Shown: piece after piece, positions 56,238-64,000 of the stretch
Layout of the letters: each line of letters begins with the position of its first letter
Position numbering within the stretch: position 1 is the stretch's first letter
Assembly (NCBI GenBank): GCA_039655645.1
Contig: CM077351.1
Coordinates: forward strand, 21,018,602-21,082,601
Reading direction: 5' to 3'
DNA length: 64,000 nucleotides
DNA from: Ammopiptanthus mongolicus
Taxonomy: Eukaryota > Streptophyta > Magnoliopsida > Fabales > Fabaceae
Made by a program: the position numbers and the translations under genes
The notes under the pieces: generated by a model
Seen by the model: the letters and a program-made list of their open reading frames with translations, nothing else
Database searches by the model: none
What the model was told of the DNA's origin: nothing

Positions 56238-58268
56238 GACCAATACTGAAAAAGACTCCTTATGAACTGTGGAAAGGACGAAAACCCAACATATCATATT
56301 TTCATACTTTTGGATGTGCCTGTTTTATATTAAACACTAAAGACAATCTAGGAAAATTTGATGCCAAAGTTGATAATGGTATTTTCTTATGATACTCTGA
56401 TACATCTAAAGCTTTCAGAATTTATAATTGTAGATCATTAACTGTCGAAGAATCTATTCATGTTAAATTTGATGACAAGAAGCCTGATAAAACATTATCA
56501 GAGCTGGACGAATCTCTTGCAGATCTGGATCTGAATGATCATCGTCCAACCAGCAATGGAAAGGAAATTTTTGATGAAGTCAAAGTTGTTGATCACAATC
56601 CTCAATCGTCTAGTGATAGCCAGAAAACTTGGCAATTCAAAGTTTACCATCCTGAAGATCAAATTCTTGGTCAACCCAGTGACAAAGTAAGAACAAGGTC
56701 AACCTTCAGAAATCTAGCTGATTCAGCTTTCATCTCTGAGTTAGAGCCAAAAACTGTGGATGAAGCTCTCTCGGACGATGGATGGATCTTGGCGATGCAA
56801 GAAGAACTTAATCAGTTCGAGAGAAACAAAGTTTGGACCTTAGTTCAAGAACCTAAAGATAAATCCAGTATTAGAACTAAGTGGGTATTCAGAAATAAGA
56901 CGGATGAAAATGGAAAGGTTGTGAGAAACAAAGCAAGGTTAGTAGCACAAGGTTATTCTCAAGAAGGTATTGATTACACTGAAACCTTCGCTCCTGTTGC
57001 TAGAATAGAAGCTATACGTATCTTACTATCTTTTGATGCTCATCATAACATAAACTTATATCAAATGGATGTTAAAAGTGCTTTTCTGAATGGACTAATT
57101 AACTAAAAAGTCTATGTAATGCAACCCCTTGGGTTTGAAGATCATTCTCATCCTGAGTATGTATATAAGCTTCAGAAAGCTTTATATGGACTCAAACAAG
57201 CTCCTAAAGCTTGGTATGAGAAACTCAGCTCCTTCCTCATGGAAAATGATTTTTGTATGGGAAAGGTAAATACGACTTTATTTAAAAAAAACTAATGAAG
57301 ATAATTTTATAATAATTCAAAGCTATGTTGATGACATTATTTTTGGATCTACTAATGATTCTCTTTGTAAGGAATTTTCTGATCTTATGACGAAAGAATT
57401 CGAAATGAGCATGATGGGAGAGCTCAAATTCTTTCTGAGTCTGCAAGTAAGACAAGCCTCAAAGGGTGTGTACATTCAACAAACCAAGTACACTAAAGAT
57501 CTCTTGAAGAAATTTCAAATGGACGATAGCAAGCCAATGAGTACACCTATGCACCCAACTTCCATTCTGACCAAAGACAGCAAAGATAAAAAGGTAGATC
57601 AAAAGGTTTACAGAGGTATGATCGAACCCCTTTTATATCTCATTGCGTCCAAACCAGATATTATGTTTAGTGTATGTCTTTGTGCACGTTTTCAAGTTGA
57701 TCCATGTGAAAATCATTTAACTGCTGTCAAAAGAATTTTTAGATATCTAAAAGGTACTTCTAATCTGGGTTTATTTTATGAGAAAACCAATGAGTACAGA
57801 TTAATGGGATATTGTGATGCTGACTATGCTGGAGATAAAATTGAACGAAAAAGTACAAGTGGTGGCTGTCATTGTCTTGGAACAAATCTTATCTCATGGT
57901 CCAGTAAAAGACAAAGCATCATAACCTTATCAACTGCTGAAGCTGAATATATCTCTGCGGCTAGTTGTTGCTCACAGCTTTTATGGATTAAACATCAATT
58001 GGAAGATTACAATATTCATCAAAGTAAGATTCCAATTTATTGTGATAATACTGCTGCAATTAATTTATCGAAAAATCCTATATTGCACTCGAGGGCTAAG
58101 CATATAGAAATCAAACATCACTTTATTAGAGATTACATTCAAAAAGGTGTGTTTGATATAAAATTTGTGAATACTAACCACCACTGGGCAGATATCTTCA
58201 CAAAACCTCTTGCAGAGGAAAGATTTTCTTTAATAAGAAAACAGCTCAACATACTTTTTGTTGAATAA
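56190..58268 (+). pseudogene. Sirevirus integrase tail, reverse transcriptase and RNase H
   Basis: Frame 1: AEAVNTACYIQNKVYIRP, TPYELWKGRKPNISYFHTFG, a TGA at 56390, then RT: WTLVQEPKDKSSIRTKWVF, LVAQGYSQEGIDYTETFAP, MDVKSAFLNGLIN and TAA (57104), YKLQKALYGLKQAPKAWYEK. A frameshift near 57290 (an A-run of seven) leads to SYVDDIIFGSTN, the catalytic Asp pair. RNase H runs 57387-58268: KPDIMFSVCLCARFQ, GYCDADYAGDKIERKSTSG, TLSTAEAEYISAASC, IYCDNTAAINLSKNP and DIFTKPLAEERF. This last block is intact from 57387 to the stop. Confidence 0.93.
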
Positions 58269-58671
58269 CCTTGCGTCCAATAAACGCTTGTGTCAGAAAA
58301 GCATGCGCATAAAATGGTCGCGTCTATTTACTGCTCTCTATCAGCTTACGTCATTATTCCTTGATATTTATTTTTTGTCATAAATGTTAAAAATATTTAT
58401 ATGTCCTCCACATAAATACTATGCTGAGTCAGCACTCTCAGGTTACGTCAAACGGCGTGCGTCTGTTACTTCACTCTTTAGTAGCCTCCCTCGGTAACTG
58501 CTAGTCATCGTGTTTCTTTTTAACCGCGGTTACTTTCTCTGACGCTTCGGTTACTTTTCACTTCTTTATTTTAACCTCAACCCGTGAGCTCAAACCTCAC
58601 CAAACGTCCTCTCTTTGAAATCTCCTCTCTCTCTCAACTGTTCATCTTCACTCTCTTCACTTTTCTGAAAA
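58269..58671 (+). other. Spacer between RNase H and the envelope-like ORF
   Basis: No coding sequence. It contains GCGTCCAAT (58273) as in the LTR repeats and a TCTCTCTCTC-rich stretch (58620-58640) shortly before the next start codon. A splice acceptor or internal promoter would be expected here by analogy with other Sireviruses; I cannot point to one with confidence. Confidence 0.4.
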
Positions 58672-60638
58672 ATGGAAAGAAATCTGTGTTCAGCTAAAGA
58701 AGGAAGCAGCATTCCTCAAGAGACCACTTCACCTCTCGGTCATCCAACTCTTGAGATTCCACACAACTGTCAGATCAACATTGAGCACCAGATCGACTTG
58801 AATCTGCTAGCCAGATTGGGAGCAGACGTCAGGGTCTACATCATTGGTGCTGGATGGGATCACTTTTTCATCAACTATCCAGAAGTCTATCCAAGACTTC
58901 TCACTGAGTTTTGGAAGACAGCTCACCTTGAAAAAGAAGGTCTTATTTTTGGGTTTGTTCTGGGAACACAGAAAGTTGAAGTCTCCAAAGTCTCTATAAC
59001 ATCTGCTATTGGGTGTCTATCTCTCGGTGCCACCTATTTCAAATCTTGGCACAACAAGTTTGGAGGAAAAGACGACGTCTTTAACTTCCTCAGAAATCTC
59101 GATGCTCAGCCAAATGCTCTTTTTCATGGTGCTATCGTGAAAGACGAAGCTAGAGTTCTTAATCAAATCTTGAACAAGGTTGTTCTCCATAAAGCTGGGT
59201 CTAAAGACTTTGTTTCTAAAGTTCATTCCTTTCTGCTTATCCATCTGCTATACGGTATAAAGGTCAATCTTCCCTCTCTTCTCTTTGACCGCTTCAAAGA
59301 AAACTGCATTGATGTCGTCTCTGTTAAGACCATTACATATGCAATCCTTCTCTCCCGCATCTTTGAAAATCAAGGGGTTTATCGGATGCTCAACAAAGTT
59401 CATCCTAGCATCAGAACCTCCTACCAAACCGTAAGTTGCCCTATGTTTGGAAAGGCAAACCTCTCCAAAATGCAACTCAAAACTGTGCTGGCTTTTGATC
59501 AAGCTCAGACCTCTTCTGCTCAAGCTCCACGCATGGACGATCTTCAAAGTCGTAAGAGAAGGAAGCATCTGTCTCAAAAGCCTCCTCTTTTGTCCTCTAA
59601 TCCATCCATTTTGGCTACGACTCAAAACTTGTTCGAAGAATTTGAGGAAAAGCCGAGCCTAGAGTTTGCTTCAATGATGGAGGTATTGCTTAAACCATCC
59701 ATGGAGAAAAGTTCATCAAGCTCAATGGTGTGGTTCTTCCATTTGTTGAAGAGATTCATGGTCCTTTACTTAAAGCTGACTTAAGCACGAAGCAGCAGGC
59801 TCATGTATCCTCGCAAGCGGGTCTAGAAGCCGGTTCCTCTAAACCTAGATACAAAAAGAGGAAGCTTCTGATGGACGAAGACGATGAAGAAAATGATGAG
59901 GATGATGTTCCAATTGCCCTCCTTCTTGCTAAGAAAAGTAAGGTCTCTCCTTCACCCTCACCCTTACCTAACCCTTCTGTCTCTTCTGTACCCTTCACTT
60001 CTTCTGAAGAACCATCTTCTATCCCTCACCCCAATCCTAAACTCTCTGCGTCCATCCCTCCTCCACATAAACCAATGTGCATCAAAACCGTAGCCCAACG
60101 GCCACCTCGACCCAAAATCCTCATCCCAGACTCCTCAACCTCCACCCCTTCCCCACAAAACTCCATTTACCCACCTCCATCTCCACCTCTCTCACCTCAA
60201 GATGCCCCACCCTCCGTACCTCCTTCACATGTCCCGGAATCATCTTCTCCTCCTCATGTTCTTCTACTTCCATGGTACTCTCATGAAAAAGCCACATCTT
60301 CAGAGGTTCCACTAGATAATTCTTCTGCTCTTCCTTTTTCCCAAGCGGAAGCCAGCTCGGTTTAGCTCACTGAACGTCTTGATTCTGATTCCACCCTGTC
60401 TGGAAACACGGTGGAACTAAATCTTGATGAGGAAGATGTCAACTCTTCTACAGCTGAAGAAGCTTGCCTTGCTCCAGCTTCGGCTCCTTGTCTACCTCCT
60501 GGTCTGACTCCTGAATTTGTTGACTACTTAGTAGATCGGATCTCAGCTAGGGTCACTGAAGAGTTGGATCGAAAGATGGCTCAGTTGTTCTCCTATCTTC
60601 ATCGCGTCTTCCCTGACTTTCCCTCTCCATCTCCTTAG
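58672..60638 (+). pseudogene. Sirevirus envelope-like ORF (plant transposon protein domain)
   Basis: Starts at 58672 (MERNLCSAKEGSS). Residues about 45-280 have the plant transposon protein domain: GAGWDHFFINYPEVYPRLL, EFWKTAHLEKEGLIFGFVLG, SVTSAIGC-like SITSAIGCLSLG, KVHSFLLIHLLYGIKV and TYAILLSRIFENQGVYRML. A frameshift near 59700-59760 shifts to the frame 59730-60365, which has a basic KPRYKKRKLLMDEDDEEN run and a long proline/serine-rich region. A TAG at 60363 is followed in frame by GLTPEFVDYLVDRISARVTE, a short helix, to 60638. Such ORFs are called envelope-like, but I see no convincing signal peptide or membrane anchor, so that label is historical. Confidence 0.82.
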
Positions 60639-60709
60639 AATCTTTTCATTTCTTTTTTACTGACAATGATGTTGTATCCTCCTTTTATTCCTTTTTGTCT
60701 GATGACAAA

Positions 60710-60967
60710 CAGGGGGAGAAAATATATAAAATGAAATGTGTAATGTTGTTAAATGAATTGAAAGTTTGGTTATATATCTTGTCTTTACTTTAATGTTCTG
60801 AATTATGTCTTCAATATGTAAATGCATAATCTCAAGGGGGAGCCTTTTATATATGCGAAATACTGCTTAATTTCTTTCAAAAAACATGCTTCATGACGAT
60901 ATACTGTTTATATTGTTTCAAAAACATGCTTCATAATAATGTTTGTCATCATAAAAAAGGGGAAGAT
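60710..60967 (+). promoter_or_regulatory. Repeated polypurine tracts before the 3' LTR
   Basis: Three purine tracts: CAGGGGGAGAAAA (60709-60721), AAGGGGGAGCC (60834-60844) and AAAAAAGGGGAAGAT (60954-60967), the last abutting the LTR. Multiple polypurine tracts ahead of the 3' LTR are a known Sirevirus trait. Confidence 0.82.
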
Positions 60968-62375
60968 TGTTAGAACCAAAACAGTAATGACTAATGACCC
61001 TTAAAAGTTTTAATGATTAACAAAGTTATTATATGTTTATTGAAAATGCTCGAAGTCAAGTTTATGCTAATCCATAAGGTCAAAAGACCTTTGTATGTTT
61101 CTGACTTCAGCTGGTTCTCCAAAACCAAAGTTTCACCTAGCTCTTAAAGGACAAAAAGCTCACTGCAATATCTTCTTCCAAAGAAACCAAGTGGTAAAGG
61201 TTTACATACAAAATGTGATCATATAGTATTGTGCGTCCAAATATTTACACTGCTTTATCATCCAATTGTTTATAATTATTGTTAGTCCAATTGTCTATTT
61301 GTTTACGTCCAATTGTCTTCAATACTTGTACATCCAATTATCTTCAATGCTTATACGTCCAACTGTCTAAATAAATTGTGCGTCCAATATTTTATATATG
61401 CATATGCGTCCACTAACTTCATTTTGTAGATGACGTGGCTCTCTCTCATTCAAAAGTCTTAAATGGTTTTAAGGAAATATCTTTTTCACATAAAGACAAA
61501 AGAAGGTACAAACGTCGTACAAAGCAAACCACGTAGAGTAAAGAATCACGTAAAGCAAAACGCTTGTCAGCTATAAAAGCAAAATCAGTATGCTACCATT
61601 CAAGCTTCTACTACCTCCACATTCTAAAAGGACAATTACGCAACGAAAAACAACTGGCAAATGAGCTGTGCCTAACGGATATTTGATTGAGTCTAAACGG
61701 AAAATTTCTCCAAATATTTTGAAATCAGAAGGTCAAGATAAAGCTATAAGAAGACCACCCTCTGAAGAACAAAAACAAAACAGAGAACACACTAGCAAGA
61801 AAATATTCAAGAGAATTCATTGTGCAAACAAAAAAGCCTCAAAGCTTTCACTCTCTAGTTTTTGATCTGTAAACCTTCTCATTCTTTCATTGTAAAGTTG
61901 TAAACAGATTGTCAAGAGCTATATCGTGTAATGTTTATAAAAAGCTCAGAAAAATGTCTCTCAACTCTTAGGATTTGTTAAGCCTGAAGAGGTTTGTCTG
62001 TAAAAGAATACTTGTAGCATGGAGAGGTGCAAAATACTTGGAGTTGTAGTCTTGAAGAGACTTGAAAACAGCTTGTGAAAAGTGCTAAAAGTTTTAGTGG
62101 AAAATCCTTCTGAAGGAAGGGACTGGACGTAGCTCTTTGATTTGAACGAGTGAAACAGGATATATCTTTGTGTGAATCTCTCTATCCCTATCTCGTTAAG
62201 TTTTTGTTTATTACTAACTTGGGGAATGAAAACAAAGTATCTTAAACGCTTATAAGATTTTTGGTGTGTTCTTTTATCTTCCTGCCTTAAACGTTTGTTT
62301 TAAAAAAAGGGTTTTCAAAAATCGGTTAAGAAACACAATTCAACCCCCTCCTTGTCTTTCCCTGTTTCACTTTCA
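60968..62375 (+). mobile_element. 3' LTR of the Sirevirus
   Basis: 1408 bases; same start and end as the 5' LTR. It differs by many scattered substitutions and small indels, for example near 61935 where about 15 bases present at 52277 are missing. The pair is thus clearly diverged and the insertion is not recent. Confidence 0.93.
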
Positions 62376-62646
62376 TTAATGAACCAAAATAAATTTTTGA
62401 TTAAATCCAAACCATTTTATTTTCAAATCTAAAATCAAATAGAAAAAATTTAAAAAATAATTTCTTTCAACCATATTACTTAAATAATATTTTTCAAAAC
62501 AAATAATAATAATAACAATAGCACAATATTTTTGTCTTGCAAGAGTGTATAAACTATGATAACGCATCCAATAAAATAAATAAAATAATTTAAGCAAATC
62601 AAATTAATTATTAGCATCTATAGGATTTTCGGGGTGTTATAGGGAG

Positions 62647-62936
62647 AGCTACAGCACGATATGCCAGCAGCTCAGCCCTTGCAGCAGCAGCCGCCTTTAG
62701 CCCCTTCCCCTCCGTTTGTTTTGGTGACCATGGGGCTGGGGGAGGAGGATGAGGAGAATCCAGAGGAGGAGGAGCTTATAGAGACACTTAAGTACCATCC
62801 TCTGGAAAATGGGGATGCTCCAGCTGAGGGAGTCGGAGGTGTAGGGATGATCAATAGGAATGCAGTTTTCCCTGATCACTCTCCTGATGTAAACGTCAGA
62901 TCCTCATTTGGAGGACTGTCCAATGGGTTCCATTAG
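62647..62936 (+). pseudogene. Element B ORF, second part
   Basis: Directly after the second GGGAG the frame continues in register with 47619-47862: PAAQPLQQQPPLAPSPPFVL, an acidic run (EEDEENPEEEEL) and the end FGGLSNGFH before TAG. The end and the PAAQ...QQQPP...PPFVLV block match element A closely; the acidic run and the middle are different. The two parts would encode 177 residues, against 175 in element A, but with two stops in the first part. Confidence 0.75.
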
Positions 62937-63346
62937 TCTTGACCAGTATAGGGTGTAGACTTTCTTTTGAGGTAGAGATTTTTGGGTAGTCCCTTATCGG
63001 CTACTGATGGCCATGAGTTTTAGTGATATGGTTTCCTGACTATCGCTACCTAGTTTTTAGAGTTGCTAGTTCTTTAGTTTACTTCTAGTTCTTTTGAAAG
63101 GGACATGTTATCCACAATTCTTTTATATATGACTGGCTATTGTTATATATATATATGAGTATTCTGTTATTACTCCGAACTCTTGTTCTTTATAGTTATT
63201 ATAAGAAAAAAAAAAATCACGATTTTCAGGACTTAATGAGATATATTTAAATAAACTGTTTTTTCAAAAGTAAAACCAGCAAATTTTATTTAACGTTTTA
63301 ATTGTGTTTTGGATTATAATTGTGATGCCGGATTGAGGATGTCACA
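62937..63346 (+). mobile_element. 3' end of element B
   Basis: Non-coding tail with GGTGTAGACTTTCTTTTGAGG, TTAGTTTACTTCTAGTT and AAAAGTAAAACCAGCAAATT, each with a counterpart in the tail of element A (29217-29615, minus). It ends GGATGTCACA. Confidence 0.7.
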
Positions 63347-63802
63347 CACTCAAATCTGTGAAGTGCCACACTTTCACAGCGTTGTGAGCCACCGCGAGCC
63401 GCTGTAACGCCAGCAGAAGTGCACCTCATCACGGTATGGTCGCCGCTTCCTTTTTGGGTAACCTGTTCTTCATCTCCAAAAGAGCAAAGGTCCCTTTTTT
63501 TCGTTCTGGTTGCTTTCTTTCTCCTGCTCTTTTTCTTTTGTTTCTTTTAAAAAGTTATAAAAGTTTAAAATAAAAATCTTAAAAGTAGGAGAAATCTTTT
63601 TTATTTTTTATAAAGAACAAATTTTTCCTTAATTAAAATCAGAAAGTAAAAAATCTTTTTCCCAATATATCTAAAAAAGAGCAAGATATTTTAAAATAAA
63701 AAAATGAAAATAGTATAGAATAAAATGTTTTTTTTAATAAAAATATAAAAATTATTCTTGAGTAAAGTCTCTGGCAAGACGTCGAGCTTCACTCATAATC
63801 AA
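63347..63802. other. Unassigned flank
   Basis: GC-rich for the first 130 bases (GAGCCACCGCGAGCCGCTG), then AT-rich with T-runs. No reading frame or known element end was recognised. It is what lies beyond element B and could be host or another element. Confidence 0.4.
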
Positions 63803-64000
63803 TTTAGCCACGACGGCTTGTTGATCCCATACATCTTTTCAAATTATTTTATCTGTGATGGCTTGATGATTTGAAATACTTCAAATAAAATCAAAATCCA
63901 TTTTCAAAAATATTATAAAGAATCTATTTAACCGAGACGGCTTGTTGATCTCATTTGCTTTTCAAATCATTTTGGCCGAGACAGTTTGATGATTTGATAT
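63803..64000. repeat. Tandem repeat with period 124, cut by the window end
   Basis: TTTAGCCACGACGGCTTGTTGATC at 63803 recurs as TTTAACCGAGACGGCTTGTTGATC at 63927. Both are followed by CTTTTCAAAT(T/C)ATTTT and a half-repeat GATGGCTTGATGATTTGA / GACAGTTTGATGATTTGA. Only two units are visible, the second incomplete. Confidence 0.85.

Larger units (their letters stand above)
51316..62375 (+). mobile_element. Complete Sirevirus-type copia retrotransposon (11.06 kb), defective
   Basis: LTRs 51316-52740 and 60968-62375 start TGTTAGAACC and end TTTCACTTTCA. TTAAT at 51311-51315 and 62376-62380 is the 5 bp duplication. Between them are a Met-tRNA primer site, gag, protease, integrase, RT, RNase H, an envelope-like ORF and repeated polypurine tracts, the order typical of plant Sireviruses. 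Coding regions have several frameshifts and stops. The gag is unusual in carrying two additional gag-like modules. It sits in element C. Confidence 0.95.
47863..62641 (-). mobile_element. Element C: third copy of the A family, solo LTR with 5 bp duplication
   Basis: Plus-strand ends are TGTAACACCCC (47863) and GGGGTGTTATA (62641). GGGAG at 47858-47862 is repeated at 62642-62646, the 5 bp duplication of LTR elements, and the ORF of element B resumes directly after it. Without the Sirevirus inserted at 51316-62375 the unit is about 3.7 kb. On the minus strand it has the same order as element A: leader, donor TTTAAG|GTAAGG at 50046, intron, acceptor ATGTACAG at 48308, short exon. No primer site or pol is present, so it is a solo LTR or an LTR-only unit. 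Confidence 0.88.
44505..63346 (+). mobile_element. Element B: second copy of the A family, carrying nested insertions
   Basis: It matches the minus strand of element A from about 31857 down to 29218: TTTTGGAGCTCCCTAGCTAT, the donor region GTAAGGGGACAAACCTGAGG at 44734, TGGCACGTCTGCC-type words, an ORF starting after a TATAG acceptor at 47619, and an end ATTGAGGATGTCACA at 63346. The first kilobase of the unit (promoter side) is absent, so it was truncated at the CACTA junction. Insertions inside it are a solo Sirevirus LTR (46283-47379) in the intron and element C (47863-62641) in the ORF. Confidence 0.8.

Noticed and set aside
63347..63460. GC-rich GAGCCACCGCGAGCC as a continuation of the CACTA element interior (similar words near 2190-2245)
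   Set aside because: The similarity is a short CCACCGCGAGCCGC word only, with no extended alignment.

Overview
The window looks like retrotransposon-packed plant nuclear DNA, most likely from a legume of the soybean/bean/Vigna group. That placement is inferred from element types (CACTA ends with TTTAACATCGG subterminal repeats, Sirevirus-type LTRs, Athila/Tat and Tekay-type gypsy LTRs) and was not tested by search. I see no intact host gene. The only host-like coding piece is one exon of an ERdj2/SEC63-type J-protein gene at 18766-18942 (minus), with possible 5' flanking DNA up to 20540.

Layout. 1-4225: 3' end of an Athila/Tat-like gypsy element whose LTR carries a 2.17 kb non-autonomous CACTA element. 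4226-13411: broken pieces, namely a CACTA Ulp1-type protease relic, a copia LTR piece, a gypsy 3' end with its LTR, an Athila-type gag, a copia integrase scrap, a truncated LTR with a palindromic array, and an inverted fragment of the first LTR. 13422-17878: an LTR-like element and a broken gypsy gag-pol holding an intact Cassandra TRIM with 5S rRNA-like sequence. 17879-23698: copia LTR piece, the ERdj2 exon, a Mutator-like element with a perfect 9 bp duplication, and a gypsy LTR with a gag scrap. 23699-40108: a minus-strand copia element whose LTR is split by a complete Tekay-type gypsy element (24005-36530), whose pol is in turn split by a 3.7 kb LTR-like unit (element A). 40109-44505: 5'-terminated, 3'-truncated CACTA element. 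44505-63346: a second copy of the LTR-like unit (element B) with a solo Sirevirus LTR in its intron and a third copy (element C) in its reading frame; element C holds a complete Sirevirus (51316-62375). 63347-64000: unassigned, ending in a tandem repeat.

The coding regions do not form a host pathway. They are gag, protease, reverse transcriptase, RNase H, integrase, transposase and Ulp1-like genes, nearly all carrying stops or frameshifts. Duplicated target sites let the order of several insertions be read directly.

Most unusual points: (1) a family of solo-LTR-like units (A, B, C and probably K) sharing a leader exon, a GT-AG intron and, in A and B, a conserved acidic/proline-rich reading frame; (2) two extra tandem gag-like modules inside the Sirevirus gag; (3) a perfect 40 bp hairpin between TA tracts in the second CACTA element; (4) short palindrome arrays at similar places in several unrelated LTRs.
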